A DNA stretch of 61,364 nucleotides from Pseudoselenomonas ruminantium (GCF_900113715.1 NZ_FOQK01000001.1:170941-232304), one strand, 5' to 3'; numbered from the stretch's first letter, positions 1 through 9,593 are shown. Numbers and translations: made by a program. The notes: a model not told the origin generated them from the letters alone.

Positions 1-2
1 CC

Positions 3-1240
3 AATCAGCCGCAGGCGCAGAATGCACCGCAGGGAAGCGGGAATGCGGCCAGTGGCCAGCCAGCTGGTACAGCCGCACAGCAGGCAGGGCAGAACGGTCA
101 GGCCCAGGCGGGGCAACCGCAAGTGCAAGGGAAGGCACAGCCAGGCCAGCCGTCGCAGGCAGGCTCGCAGGCAGCTAATCAGTCCAATCAGCCGCAGGCG
201 CAGAATGCACCGCAGGGAAGCGGGAATGCGGCCAGTGGCCAGCCAGCTGGTACAGCCGCACAGCAGGCAGGGCAGAACGGTCAGGCCCAGGCGGGGCAAC
301 CGCAAGTGCAAGGGAAGGCACAGCCAGGCCAGCCGTCGCAGGCAGGCTCGCAGGCAGCTAATCAGTCCAATCAGCCGCAGGCGCAGAATGCACCGCAGGG
401 AAGTGGGAATGCGGTCAGTGGCCAGCAGGCAGGCACAGCAGAACAGCAGGCAGGACAGAATGGCCAGGCTCAGGCGGGCCAGCCGCAAATGCAAGGGCAG
501 TCGCAGACACAAGCAGGCCGGCAGTCGCAGGCAGCTAATCAGTCCAATCAGCCGCAGGCGCAGAATGCACCGCAGGGAAGCGGGAATGCGGTCAGTGGCC
601 AGCAGGCAGGCACAGCAGAACAGCAGGCAGGACAGAATGGCCAGGCCCAGGCGGGCCAGCCGCAGATGCAAGGGCAGGCGCAGACACAAGCAGGCCAGCA
701 ATCGCAGGCAGCCAATCAGCCGCAGGCGCAGAATGCAGCACAGGAAAGCGGGAATGCGGCCAGTGGCCAGCCAGCCGGTACGGCAGCACAGCAGGCAGGA
801 CAGAATGGCCAGGCTCAGGCGGGCCAGCCGCAAATGCAAGGGCAGGCGCAGACACAAGCAGGCCGGCAGTCGCAGGCAGCCAATCAGCCGCAGGCGCAGA
901 ATGCACCGCAGGGAGGCGGGAGTGCGGCCAGTGGCCAGCCAGCCGGTACGGCAGCACAGCAGGCAGGGCAGAACGGCCAGGCCCAAGCGGGCCAGCCGCA
1001 GATGCAAGGGCAGGCGCAGACACAAGCAGGCCAGCAATCACAGGCAGCCAATCAGCCGCAGGCGCAGAATGCACCGCAGGGAAGCGGAAATGCGGCCAGT
1101 GGCCAGCAGGCAGGACAGAATGGCCAGGCTCAGGCGGGCCAGCCGCAAATGCAAGGCCAGCCGCAAATGCAAGGGCAGGCGCAGACACAAGCAGGTCAGC
1201 AATCGCAGGCAGCCAATCAGCCGCAGGGACAGCAGCCGGC
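3..1240 (+). repeat. 183-bp-period coding tandem repeats
   Basis: Direct in-frame repeats within the preceding gene. Units starting at 3 and 186 look identical base for base over 183 bp (61 codons). From 369 onward, units are variants of the same NQPQAQNAPQ / QAGQNGQAQAGQPQ blocks with small deletions. Every length change keeps the frame. Such tracts readily change copy number by slippage. Confidence 0.9.
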
Positions 1241-2033
1241 AAGCCAGCCGCAGAGCCAGCAGGCGGCGATGCAGCTGGCAAAAGCACAGCTGATGAGCCA
1301 GACCATGGAAAACACGCAGCAGGCGATGAACACGATGAAAAGCCTGGCGCAGCTCTTGCTGAAGAATGCGGAGATGAGCCAGAAGGATCTGACTTTGCTG
1401 CAGAATTTTGTCAATGGACAAAGCAGTACCTTGAGCGATAAGGATGCCAAGCAGCTGCAGCAGCTGATCCGTCTCTGCCAGCAGAATGTGCCGGCAACGG
1501 TGCAGCAGGCGGCCGTGCAGCAGAACCTTCCGGATCTGCCGCGTCTGTGGGCCTTCATGCAGCTTTGTGATATGACCTTTGCCAAGCGCATGACCGCCCG
1601 CCAGCTCAAGCGGGCTGGCAAGGACGTGGCGCTCTTGGTGCTTTCCATGCGCAATGCGATGGGCGGCGATAATTCCTCGGTGCAGGGACAGCGGTCGCTG
1701 AACTTCATGCTGCCGATGTATATGGGCGAGGAGAGCACGTATCCTTCCTATATCCATGTCTACGATGAGAAGCAGCCGGACCCGGAGACTGGGGAGATGA
1801 AGAAGGAGACATGGCTGCGGCTTTGCGTGCTGACCGATAACATCGGGGCGGTAGAACTTACCTGCCGTGTCTTCAATGAGACGGAGCTTGATCTGCGCGT
1901 GTTCTTCTCGAATCCGGAGTCAGCGGCTGAGTTCCGTGAGCAGGCGAAGGCTTTGCGTGAGTCGCTCAAAGACTCGGCGCTCAAGCTCAATGATCTGAAA
2001 ATCGGCGCCGCTGGTGAGCGACGCTTTATGTGA
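3..2033 (+). CDS. YlqG/FliK-C-like protein with long Gln/Ala/Gly-rich tandem repeats (5' partial)
   Basis: The reading frame is open from the first bases of the window, so the N-terminus is missing. About residues 1-410 are low-complexity (Gln, Ala, Pro, Gly, Asn) and built of tandem units. The first units have an exact 183-bp period (positions 3, 186 and 369) and are nearly identical, which indicates recent expansion; later copies drift. The last ~250 residues form a normal globular domain with Leu-rich helices and then beta-rich sequence (HVYDEKQPDPETGE, LCVLTDNIGAVELTCRVFNE). This resembles the C-domain of flagellar hook-length protein FliK and Bacillus YlqG. The next gene is an FlhB C-domain homologue, the same pairing as ylqG-ylqH in Bacillus; FliK and FlhB partner in flagellar export. 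The role without flagellar genes nearby is unknown. The family call is inference; the repeat structure is seen directly. Confidence 0.7.
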   Translation, partial: NQPQAQNAPQGSGNAASGQPAGTAAQQAGQNGQAQAGQPQVQGKAQPGQPSQAGSQAANQSNQPQAQNAPQGSGNAASGQPAGTAAQQAGQNGQAQAGQPQVQGKAQPGQPSQAGSQAANQSNQPQAQNAPQGSGNAVSGQQAGTAEQQAGQNGQAQAGQPQMQGQSQTQAGRQSQAANQSNQPQAQNAPQGSGNAVSGQQAGTAEQQAGQNGQAQAGQPQMQGQAQTQAGQQSQAANQPQAQNAAQESGNAASGQPAGTAAQQAGQNGQAQAGQPQMQGQAQTQAGRQSQAANQPQAQNAPQGGGSAASGQPAGTAAQQAGQNGQAQAGQPQMQGQAQTQAGQQSQAANQPQAQNAPQGSGNAASGQQAGQNGQAQAGQPQMQGQPQMQGQAQTQAGQQSQAANQPQGQQPASQPQSQQAAMQLAKAQLMSQTMENTQQAMNTMKSLAQLLLKNAEMSQKDLTLLQNFVNGQSSTLSDKDAKQLQQLIRLCQQNVPATVQQAAVQQNLPDLPRLWAFMQLCDMTFAKRMTARQLKRAGKDVALLVLSMRNAMGGDNSSVQGQRSLNFMLPMYMGEESTYPSYIHVYDEKQPDPETGEMKKETWLRLCVLTDNIGAVELTCRVFNETELDLRVFFSNPESAAEFREQAKALRESLKDSALKLNDLKIGAAGERRFM

Positions 2034-2125
2034 GTCCACATCGATAATAAATAATGTCCTTGACGAGTAAACAATAACAACTTATAATGTGACCGTAAAG
2101 AGGCATTCAGGCAGGTGATAGGGAT

Positions 2126-2458
2126 ATGAAACCAAGGCAGCAGTTACAGGAAGAGCCGGAGACCAACCCGGATGTGCCCCAGCAGGCGGTAGCGCTCAAA
2201 TACGATATGGAAAGGGACAAGGCCCCGAAGGTTGTGGCGAAGGGCCGCGGCCATGTTGCCGAGAATATCCTTGCGGCGGCGCAGCAGAACAGCGTTCCTG
2301 TCTATCAGAACAAGACGCTGGTCAGCATGCTGATGGCGCTTGATATCGATCGGGAAATACCGCCGGAGCTATACCGGACGATTGCGGAGGTCATGGCCTA
2401 TGTCTATCGCATCGACAAGAAGGCCAAGAAGGAGAAAGTGCCTGAAGTCCGTCTCTGA
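2126..2458 (+). CDS. Stand-alone FlhB C-terminal domain protein (YlqH-like)
   Basis: 110 residues matching the cytoplasmic C-domain of the FlhB/YscU export switch family: AVALKYD, then APKVVAKGRGHVAENI, then IPPELYRTIAEVMAYVYR. The membrane half of FlhB is absent, so this is a soluble stand-alone domain like Bacillus YlqH. The autocleavage motif NPTH that precedes AVALKY in true FlhB is replaced by PQQ, so self-cleavage is not expected. An AGGTGATAGGG ribosome site precedes the ATG. It lies 92 bp after the YlqG-like gene and two bases before a possible GTG of yraN, so the genes are probably cotranscribed. The family assignment is secure; the function outside flagella is unknown. Confidence 0.85.
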   Translation: MKPRQQLQEEPETNPDVPQQAVALKYDMERDKAPKVVAKGRGHVAENILAAAQQNSVPVYQNKTLVSMLMALDIDREIPPELYRTIAEVMAYVYRIDKKAKKEKVPEVRL

Positions 2459-2484
2459 TCGTGGAAGAGAAGAGGGTACGGCAG

Positions 2485-2847
2485 ATGAACAACAAGGTTT
2501 TGGGCAGTCAAGGCGAGCAAGCAGCGGCCGATTATCTGACGCGGCAAGGCTACAGGATTTGTGCGCGCAATTTCCGTGTGCCTGCAGGCGAGATCGATAT
2601 CGTGGCGGCGAAACAGGAGCTGGTGGTCTTCGTGGAAGTGAAGACGCGCCGGGGGCTGGGCTGTGGTACGCCGGCACAGGCGGTGACGTATCACAAACAA
2701 CAGAAGATCATCCAGACGGCGCGCTGGTTTTTACGGCAGAGACACCTAGAGGACAGGTGTCTCTGCCGTTTTGATGTTGTGGAGGTATATGCCCGTCCGG
2801 TGGGCGGTTGGGAGATACGCCATATACCTGGGGCATTTGAGACTTGA
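2485..2847 (+). CDS. yraN: YraN / UPF0102 family endonuclease-like protein
   Basis: 120 residues with the UPF0102 signature: GEQAAADYLTRQGYRI, AGEIDIVA and VFVEVKTR. The E...D...ExK arrangement is that of Holliday-junction-resolvase-like nucleases, a family of uncertain substrate. ATG 2485 is chosen over GTG 2461 because AGAGGG lies eight bases upstream of it and the protein then has the usual length. It sits directly upstream of yifB, a common arrangement in Firmicutes. Catalytic function is inferred from the fold only. Confidence 0.88.
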   Translation: MNNKVLGSQGEQAAADYLTRQGYRICARNFRVPAGEIDIVAAKQELVVFVEVKTRRGLGCGTPAQAVTYHKQQKIIQTARWFLRQRHLEDRCLCRFDVVEVYARPVGGWEIRHIPGAFET

Positions 2848-2865
2848 GAGCGGGGAGGCTTTGAT

Positions 2866-4398
2866 ATGTTTGCACGGACGTATGGGGCGACGACCATGGG
2901 GGTGGACGGGCTCATCATCGATGTCGAGGTGGATTCGGCTGCGGGGCTGCCAGGCTTTGAGATCGTGGGCTTGCCCGATGCCGCAGTGAAGGAAGCGAAG
3001 GAGCGTGTGCGGACAGCCATCCGCAATTGCGGCATCCAGCTGCGGCAGGAAAAGGTGACAATCAATCTGGCACCTGCCGACATTCGCAAGGACAGTTCCG
3101 GCCTTGACCTGCCGATAGCGATGGGGCTGCTGGCCGCTTACGGCGTGATACCGGCTGACAGCCTGGCAAAGGCGCTGCTGGCCGCAGAATTATCCCTGGA
3201 GGGCGAGTGCCGCGGTGTCCGTGGGATCCTGCCCATGGCGATAACGGCACGGGACAAGGGGCTGACGGAATTGTTTGTGGCCCGGGAAAATGCCAATGAG
3301 GCGTTGCTGGTCGACGGCATCAAGGTCTATGCGCTCGACAATCTCTTGCAGCTGGTGCAGTTCCTGAATGGCGAGGAGCGTCTCGAGGCGGCGAAGCCGG
3401 ATGCGGCAGCTGCGGCTCCGCCGGCCGAGGAGATGCTGGATGATTTTGCGGATGTGCAGGGGCAGTATCAGGCGAAGCGCGCCCTGGAGATTGCCGCGGC
3501 TGGCGGCCATAACGTTTTGATGGTTGGTGTGCCAGGCTCGGGCAAGACAATGCTGGCCCGGCGGGTCAGCACGATCCTGCCGCGCCTGTCGCGCGAGGAG
3601 GCACTGGAAGTCACGAAGATATACAGCATTGCCGGCCTGCTGCCGCACAACGGGGGCCTTATCACGAAGCGCCCGTACCGCAGCCCGCATCATACGACCT
3701 CGATGACGGCCATGATCGGTGGCGGCAGCATCCCGCGCCCTGGCGAGGTCACGCTGGCGCATCATGGTGTCCTGTTCCTCGATGAGCTGCCGGAGTTCAG
3801 CAAGAAAACTCTCGAAGTGCTGCGCGAGCCCGTAGAAGACAGACGGATCACCGTGTCACGCATACATGCGACGCTCACGTATCCCTCGAGCATCATGCTG
3901 GTGACAGCTATGAATCCATGCCCCTGCGGGTATCAAGGGGATAAGGACCACGACTGTACGTGCACGCCGGGCGAGATCAAGCGCTATACGCGGCGCATAT
4001 CAGGGCCGCTGCTTGACCGCATCGATATCCATATCCGCGTGCCACGCGTGGAATACCGGGAGCTTTCGTCCAGCCATAAGGCGGAGCCGTCGGCGGTCAT
4101 CCGGGCACGGGTAGAGGACGCAAGGGCTCGGCAGCATCGCCGGCTGCGCCGCTACGGCCTGTTCTGCAATGCCCAGATGACCCATGCCATCATCTGCAGG
4201 GAATGCCAGCTGACGGCAGAGGCGCAGCAGCTGCTGGAGCAGGCATTCCAGCAGTTGTTGCTGTCGGCGCGCTCCTATGACCGCATCATCAAGGTGGCGC
4301 GGACTATCGCGGATCTGGCAGGGGAAGAGACCATCGCGGCAGCGCAGATTGCGGAGGCCATCCAGCTGCGCAACGATATGGGCTTGAATCAGGAATGA
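2866..4398 (+). CDS. yifB: YifB/ComM family Mg-chelatase-like AAA+ ATPase
   Basis: 510 residues, full length. An N-terminal ChlI-type Lon-like domain (GLPDAAVKEAKERV) is followed by an AAA+ core with Walker A GVPGSGKT, Walker B VLFLDELPEF, the segment NPCPCGYQGD with nearby CTC cysteines, and the C-terminal Mg-chelatase lid. ComM homologues are hexameric helicases that promote branch migration during natural transformation in some bacteria; whether this strain is competent is not shown. The gene follows yraN closely (18 bp), with a purine-rich site before the ATG. Confidence 0.92.
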   Translation: MFARTYGATTMGVDGLIIDVEVDSAAGLPGFEIVGLPDAAVKEAKERVRTAIRNCGIQLRQEKVTINLAPADIRKDSSGLDLPIAMGLLAAYGVIPADSLAKALLAAELSLEGECRGVRGILPMAITARDKGLTELFVARENANEALLVDGIKVYALDNLLQLVQFLNGEERLEAAKPDAAAAAPPAEEMLDDFADVQGQYQAKRALEIAAAGGHNVLMVGVPGSGKTMLARRVSTILPRLSREEALEVTKIYSIAGLLPHNGGLITKRPYRSPHHTTSMTAMIGGGSIPRPGEVTLAHHGVLFLDELPEFSKKTLEVLREPVEDRRITVSRIHATLTYPSSIMLVTAMNPCPCGYQGDKDHDCTCTPGEIKRYTRRISGPLLDRIDIHIRVPRVEYRELSSSHKAEPSAVIRARVEDARARQHRRLRRYGLFCNAQMTHAIICRECQLTAEAQQLLEQAFQQLLLSARSYDRIIKVARTIADLAGEETIAAAQIAEAIQLRNDMGLNQE

Positions 4399-4444
4399 GC
4401 GGCAGCACGGCGGATAAAATCTTTTATTTTTGCGGCCTATCGTG

Positions 4445-4450
4445 TATAAT
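4445..4450 (+). promoter_or_regulatory. -10 box for the hybrid histidine kinase gene
   Basis: TATAAT lies 42 bases before the chosen ATG at 4492. A weak -35 (TTTTAT) is 17 bases upstream. The predicted transcript would begin near 4457, leaving no room for a ribosome site for the earlier ATG at 4465. Confidence 0.5.
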
Positions 4451-4491
4451 TTTTATAACAGAACATGAAGACACGAGGGGCGGTGATCGGC

Positions 4492-6027
4492 ATGGAGATG
4501 AAAAAAAACGAAGCGCAGGATCTTATGGCAGACCTGCTCGAGAATATGGATACCATTGTCTATGTCTGCGATGTCGAGACGCAGGAGCTCTTGTATGCGA
4601 ACAAGGCAGCGCGGGTGCATAGCAAACGCCATGGCGATTACGCTGGCCATACCTGTTATGATTACATGTTTGGGCACAGCGGTCTCTGCGCGGACTGCCA
4701 GCTGCGCAAGATGAAGCTGGGAACGCGGCAGGAGCTGATCCGTCATGACATGCGCGACGATACGTATCTGAACATCGAGAAGAAGGGCGTCGATTGGCAC
4801 GGGCGCCTGGCCTGTGCCCATTTCCTAAGCGATGTCACCGATCGCAAGCGCAATGAGAAGATCCTGGCTGCTGAGCATGAGATGGCTGCCAAGGCGGCAT
4901 TCATCTCGAATGTCAGCCATGAGATGCGGACGCCGCTCAATGGCATCCTGGGCTTCACCGAGCTGGCCATGCGCACCAACGGGCAGAAGCGCGAGGAGTA
5001 TCTGGAGAAGATCCGCACGACGGGCAGATTCATGCTGTCGCTTATCAATGAGACGCTGGACCTTAGCAAGATCGCCAGCGGCAAGCTGGAGATGGAGCCG
5101 GAGAACATCAACATCGACAGCCTGCTCGACACGGTGGTCGTGGCCGCCCATGCCAATGCCGAGATCAAGCAGGTCAATTTCCGCATCAAGCTCGAGAATA
5201 TGCGGTTCCAGGATGTCTATATCGATCAGCTCAAGCTGCAGAAAGTGCTGATGAATCTATTGTCCAATGCCATCAAGTACACGCCGGCAGGCGGTACGGT
5301 GACGCTCTCGATGGAGGGACCGCTCGATTTCGGCGATGGCTATAATTGTCATATCATCGTAGCTGATAACGGCATTGGTATGGATGCGAACTTCCTGCCG
5401 AAGCTTTTCCAGCCGTTTGCGCAGGAGCGCACCAAGCTGACCCGCACGCTGGAGGGGACGGGGCTGGGCATGGCCATCGTCAAGCAGCTCGTGGAGGTGC
5501 TCGGTGGCCGCATCGATGTGGAGAGTGAAAAGAGCAAAGGGACGCGGTTTGATTTGTGGCTCACGTTGCCACCGGGGCAGAAGCAGCTGCCGGTTTACGA
5601 AGAGCATACACAGAGTTATCCGCAGCTTGCAGGCAAGACGATCCTGCTCTGTGAGGATAATGAGATCAATCGGGAGCTCATGGAAAATCTCCTGCTGATG
5701 CAGAAGGCAAAGGTCATTGCAGTGGCCGATGGCCAGCAGGGCATCGAGGCCTTCGCCCAGTCGGCACTGGGCAGCATTGCTGCGGTGCTCATGGATATGC
5801 GCATGCCCATCATGGACGGCATCAAGGCGACGCGGGCCATCCGGGCGATGTCGCGCGCTGATGCCCAGCAGGTGCCAATCCTCGGGCTGTCAGGGGACGG
5901 CGAGATGGACGACCGGCAGCGGGCCAGGACAGCGGGCATGACGGACTATCTGCTCAAGCCTGTGGCTGTGCACGAGCTGTTTGGCCGCCTAAGTGAACTC
6001 ATACAGGCAAGAGTGACGGGAAAATGA
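4492..6027 (+). CDS. Hybrid sensor histidine kinase/response regulator
   Basis: 511 residues with no membrane segment. Domains in order: PAS-like sensor (about 20-120, with Cys-containing [10 protein letters not shown] and CADCQLRK), HisKA with phospho-acceptor His143 in [12 protein letters not shown], HATPase with N box [11 protein letters not shown]1 DNGIGMD and G2 [10 protein letters not shown], then a receiver domain with CEDNEINRE and phospho-acceptor Asp435 in LMDMRMP. The Cys pairs in the sensor could bind metal or sense redox, which is inference. ATG 4492 has GAGGGG 11 bases upstream and suits the TATAAT at 4445. No cognate output regulator is adjacent. Confidence 0.9.
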   Translation: MEMKKNEAQDLMADLLENMDTIVYVCDVETQELLYANKAARVHSKRHGDYAGHTCYDYMFGHSGLCADCQLRKMKLGTRQELIRHDMRDDTYLNIEKKGVDWHGRLACAHFLSDVTDRKRNEKILAAEHEMAAKAAFISNVSHEMRTPLNGILGFTELAMRTNGQKREEYLEKIRTTGRFMLSLINETLDLSKIASGKLEMEPENINIDSLLDTVVVAAHANAEIKQVNFRIKLENMRFQDVYIDQLKLQKVLMNLLSNAIKYTPAGGTVTLSMEGPLDFGDGYNCHIIVADNGIGMDANFLPKLFQPFAQERTKLTRTLEGTGLGMAIVKQLVEVLGGRIDVESEKSKGTRFDLWLTLPPGQKQLPVYEEHTQSYPQLAGKTILLCEDNEINRELMENLLLMQKAKVIAVADGQQGIEAFAQSALGSIAAVLMDMRMPIMDGIKATRAIRAMSRADAQQVPILGLSGDGEMDDRQRARTAGMTDYLLKPVAVHELFGRLSELIQARVTGK

Positions 6028-6058
6028 GAAAAGCAATAATAGTTGGATGGTGCAGTAG

Positions 6059-8500
6059 ATGCTGACGGCAAGCGTATTTGTCAATATACCGGTAAAGAGC
6101 ATAGCAAAAGCTTATACTTACAGCGTGCCAGCCGAGCTCTCCTTTCTGGAAGCCGGCTGGCGTGTTTTTGTGCCCTTTGGCGGGCGCAAGGTCGAGGGCT
6201 TTATCCTGGCGGTGGCGGATAAGGCAGAAGCTGAGCTGGAGGGACTGAAACTGAAGTCCATCGAGGCGGCCATCGATGAGGAGTGCTGGTTCACGCCGGC
6301 GATGATCAAGGCGGCCAAGTGGCTGGCGGATTTTTATCTCTGCTCGCTGGCGGAGATGATGCGGCTGTTCATGCCGGGCAAGAGCGGGCTAAAGATATCG
6401 GTACAGTATGAGGCGGTGGAAGAGGAAGGCGGCCATATCCTGCTGCAGATGCCGATGTACCGTGTGGTCTATCAGTATCTGGCAGACCAGGGGCCCCAGG
6501 GGAGGAATGCGATTGCCAGAGCCCTGCCGGAGGTCAAGGAGGAATTGCCGTCCATCCTGGAAAAGCTCGTACAGTATAAGGTTCTGCGCAAGGAGTATGC
6601 GGCCCAGAAGCGCGATAATGCCCGCTATGAGAAGCTCGTGGTGTTGACTTGTCAATTGACCGGTCAGATCCGGGAAGGATACAAGCGGAAAAAAGCCCAG
6701 CTCCATCTGCTGGAACTCTTGGCGGCCGCCCCTGAGCAGACGTTGGCGATGGCCGACCTCAAGGCGGCGAAGGTTTCTTCCGCGACAGTCAGGAATCTGG
6801 CAGAGGCTGGCCTTGCAGAGATCCGCCAGCGGCGCGTGCTGCGGGATAGCTATGGCGATGTGCAGGCCGACAGGCAGAGGGTCGAATTGACAGAGGAGCA
6901 GGCAGCAGCGGTGCGGGCTATGGAACCGGCGCTTTCTGCCCATGCGTATCAAGGCTTTCTGCTCAAGGGGGTCACGGGCAGCGGCAAGACACAGGTCTAT
7001 ATCGAGATGGCTGAGCGAGCGCGCAGGCTCGGACGGCAGGTCATCGTGCTGGTGCCAGAGATCGCTTTGACCGGTCAGGTCGTCACGGCGTTCAAGGCGT
7101 ACTTCCCCGATGATATCGTCGTCATGCACAGCCGCCTGTCGCTGGCTGAGCGCAACGATGCCATCCTGCGCGTGCGCCGCGGCGGTGCGGGCATCATCAT
7201 CGGTGCGCGTTCGGCGCTGTTCACGCCGGCGGAGGATGTCGGCCTTATCATCATGGATGAGGAGCAGGACATGTCCTACAAGCAGGACGAGTCGCCGCGC
7301 TATCATGCGCGCGTCGTGGCGGAAGAGCTCGCACATATCCATGGGGGCCTCCTGCTGCTCGGCAGTGCGACGCCGTCGCTGGAGTCGTATCACCGCGCAA
7401 GGCAGGGCGAGCTTACCTTGCTGACGCTGACCAAGCGCATCGGCAACCTGCCTTTGCCGCTGGTCAAATGCGTGGACATGCGGCAGGAGCTGCGGCTGGG
7501 CAACCGCCATATCATGTCGCGCCCCTTGCAGCAGCTCATTGAGCAGACCATAGCGAAAAGGCAGCAGCTCATCATCATGCTCAATCGCCGCGGCTTTTCG
7601 ACCTTTGTCATGTGCCGCTCTTGCGGCGAGGTCATCAAATGCAAGCTTTGCGGCCTGCCACTCGTCTATCATCAGGGCGTGGGAGGCAGGCCGGGGCGGC
7701 TCGCCTGCCATCACTGTGATGTGACGGAGCCCATCCCCGATACCTGCCCCAAATGCGGCAGCCGTTATATCAAATACTTCGGCTCAGGGACGGAAAAGCT
7801 CGAGCAGGAGCTCCATCAGGTCGTGCCGTCGGCACGGGTCATCCGCATGGACCGCGATACGACCAATACGAAGTTTGCCCATCAGGAAATCCTGGCGAGA
7901 TTCCGGCGGCAGGAGTACGACATCCTGCTCGGCACGCAGATGGTCGCCAAGGGGCACGATATCCCCAATGTCACGGCAGTCGGCATCATCAGCGCGGATT
8001 CGAGCCTCAATCTGCCGGACTTCCGGGCGGCCGAGCGTTGTTTCATGCTCATCACGCAGACCGCAGGCCGGGCCGGACGCCATACGGAACAGGGGCGCGT
8101 CATCATCCAGACGTACAATCCCGAGCACTATGCCGTGACCTGCGGCATAGTGCAGGATTACGAAGGCTTTTATGCGCAGGAGCTGAAGCTGCGGCAGCAG
8201 CTTTTCTATCCGCCGTACAGCCGGCTTGTCAAGCTCTTATACCAGAATGAGGATGAGCAGGCTGCCCGCAGCGGGGCAGCACAGCTGATCGCCGCTTTCC
8301 AGCAACAGTTCCGCGGCGACAAGCGCCAGCAGGCCATCGGCCCATCGCCTGCGGTGATTGCGCGGCTGCGCGGCATTTATCGCTTTGTGGTGCTCATAAA
8401 GACGGCTGACCTTCCGGCGGTGCAGGCCTTCCTGCGTGCGCAGGGCCTTCACCTGCGCACCGATGTCGCCATCGACATCGACCCGATAACTATGCTATGA
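6059..8500 (+). CDS. priA: Primosomal replication-restart helicase PriA
   Basis: 813 residues, full length. An N-terminal 3'-end-binding domain (FVNIPVKSIAKAYTYSVP) is followed by a helicase with Walker A GVTGSGKTQVYIE and the DEEQ box in IIMDEEQDMSYKQDESPRYH. Two zinc-binding clusters follow (CRSCGEVIKCKLCG and CHHCDVTEPIPDTCPKCGS), and motif VI is in QTAGRAGR. PriA reloads the replisome at stalled forks. The gene holds three TGACNNGTCA palindromes (6645, 6657 and 7068). Confidence 0.95.
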   Translation: MLTASVFVNIPVKSIAKAYTYSVPAELSFLEAGWRVFVPFGGRKVEGFILAVADKAEAELEGLKLKSIEAAIDEECWFTPAMIKAAKWLADFYLCSLAEMMRLFMPGKSGLKISVQYEAVEEEGGHILLQMPMYRVVYQYLADQGPQGRNAIARALPEVKEELPSILEKLVQYKVLRKEYAAQKRDNARYEKLVVLTCQLTGQIREGYKRKKAQLHLLELLAAAPEQTLAMADLKAAKVSSATVRNLAEAGLAEIRQRRVLRDSYGDVQADRQRVELTEEQAAAVRAMEPALSAHAYQGFLLKGVTGSGKTQVYIEMAERARRLGRQVIVLVPEIALTGQVVTAFKAYFPDDIVVMHSRLSLAERNDAILRVRRGGAGIIIGARSALFTPAEDVGLIIMDEEQDMSYKQDESPRYHARVVAEELAHIHGGLLLLGSATPSLESYHRARQGELTLLTLTKRIGNLPLPLVKCVDMRQELRLGNRHIMSRPLQQLIEQTIAKRQQLIIMLNRRGFSTFVMCRSCGEVIKCKLCGLPLVYHQGVGGRPGRLACHHCDVTEPIPDTCPKCGSRYIKYFGSGTEKLEQELHQVVPSARVIRMDRDTTNTKFAHQEILARFRRQEYDILLGTQMVAKGHDIPNVTAVGIISADSSLNLPDFRAAERCFMLITQTAGRAGRHTEQGRVIIQTYNPEHYAVTCGIVQDYEGFYAQELKLRQQLFYPPYSRLVKLLYQNEDEQAARSGAAQLIAAFQQQFRGDKRQQAIGPSPAVIARLRGIYRFVVLIKTADLPAVQAFLRAQGLHLRTDVAIDIDPITML

Positions 8501-8519
8501 GATAGCGGGGGATGATAAA

Positions 8520-9212
8520 GTGACAAGGACGAAGATACAGGAAAAACTCTTTGCGCTGCAGGATGAAGGGTATCAGGCCTTCAGTGCCAAGCTGATCCCA
8601 ACGGTAGCGCCGGCAAAGATCATCGGTGTGCGGACTCCGGCGCTGCGCCAGCTGGCCAAGGAGATCATGGCGGCAGGGGAGGCCGCGGGGTTCCTGGAGG
8701 CTCTGCCCCATCTGTACCATGAGGAAAACCAACTGCATGCGTTCATCCTGTCAGCGGAAAAGGATTTTGACCGATGCCTGGCTTATGTGGATGCGTTCTT
8801 TCCCTATGTGGATAACTGGGCTACCTGCGACCAGATGTCGCCGAAAGTGTTTTCCAAGCACCGGCCTGAACTGCTGCTGCAGATAAAGCGGTGGCTGGCT
8901 GCGGAGGATACCTATGCGGTGCGCTTTGCCATCGGCATGCTGATGGCTCATTTCCTCGACGAGGATTTTGACCGGTCATATTTGGCGATGACGGCACAGA
9001 TCCGCTCCGAGGAGTATTATGTCAACATGATGATTGCCTGGTACTTTGCCACAGCTCTGGCCAAGCAGTATGAGGAAGCACTGCCCGTCATCGAAAACAA
9101 GCAGCTCGCGCCCTGGACGCATAACAAGGCCATCCAAAAGGCCTGCGAAAGCCGACGGGTAAGTGCCGCACATAAAGAACATCTGCGGACGCTGAAAATC
9201 AAAACCTTTTAG
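8520..9212 (+). CDS. AlkD-like DNA alkylation repair protein
   Basis: 230 residues of the HEAT-like-repeat alkylpurine glycosylase family (PF08713-type): GVRTPALRQLAKEI near the N-terminus, VDNWATCDQMSPK and FAIGMLMAHFLDEDF. Such proteins excise positively charged alkylated purines from DNA. The start is GTG 8520 with GGGGGATG upstream, 19 bases after priA, so the two repair genes are probably cotranscribed. The Asp in VDNWATCD matches the position of the catalytic Asp in AlkD, by inference. Confidence 0.85.
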   Translation: MTRTKIQEKLFALQDEGYQAFSAKLIPTVAPAKIIGVRTPALRQLAKEIMAAGEAAGFLEALPHLYHEENQLHAFILSAEKDFDRCLAYVDAFFPYVDNWATCDQMSPKVFSKHRPELLLQIKRWLAAEDTYAVRFAIGMLMAHFLDEDFDRSYLAMTAQIRSEEYYVNMMIAWYFATALAKQYEEALPVIENKQLAPWTHNKAIQKACESRRVSAAHKEHLRTLKIKTF

Positions 9213-9229
9213 CCGGTCTGTATTTGTGA

Positions 9230-9235
9230 TATACT
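9230..9235 (+). promoter_or_regulatory. Putative -10 box for the gatCAB operon
   Basis: TATACT lies about 50 bases before the gatC start. I see no convincing -35, so this is a weak call. Confidence 0.35.
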
Positions 9236-9285
9236 AGTAGGGTATTTTTTTATGCAAACAATTAACATCTATGGATGGTGAGAAA

Positions 9286-9576
9286 ATGAAAGTTACTAAA
9301 GAAGACTTGCAGAACGTGGCCGTTCTTTCCCGCCTCGCGATTGCCGAGGAGCAGGAGGAGAAATATCTGGGCCAGCTCGATAAGATCCTGACGTATATGG
9401 ATAATCTGTCGGCGCTTGACACGAAAGACGTCAAGCCGACTACTTATGCCCTGCCGATGCAGAACGTGTTCCGTGAGGACGTGGTAAAAGAGTCCCTTGA
9501 CCGTGAGGCTGCTCTTGCCAACGCACCGCTCAAGGAAGACGGCTATTTCAAGGTACCGAAGGTACTCGAGGACTAA
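9286..9576 (+). CDS. gatC: Asp-tRNA(Asn)/Glu-tRNA(Gln) amidotransferase subunit C
   Basis: 96 residues with the GatC pattern: [32 protein letters not shown] and the C-terminal VPKVLED. GatC stabilises the GatAB complex that converts misacylated Glu-tRNA(Gln) or Asp-tRNA(Asn). An alternative in-frame ATG at 9271 adds five residues. The later ATG is preferred by family length, although GGTGAG lies only three bases before it. First gene of gatCAB. Confidence 0.93.
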   Translation: MKVTKEDLQNVAVLSRLAIAEEQEEKYLGQLDKILTYMDNLSALDTKDVKPTTYALPMQNVFREDVVKESLDREAALANAPLKEDGYFKVPKVLED

Positions 9577-9593
9577 GCAGGGGAGGAACGAAC

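Noticed and set aside
22-1757. Long overlapping frames on both strands in the repeat region, including a 423-codon Arg-rich frame
   Set aside because: They are produced by the 183-bp repeat unit being free of stops in several frames; only the Gln/Ala frame runs into a globular domain and a stop.
6118-8452. Large minus-strand frames opposite priA (up to 441 codons)
   Set aside because: Antisense shadows caused by high-GC codon structure; no starts with ribosome sites and no protein family signal.
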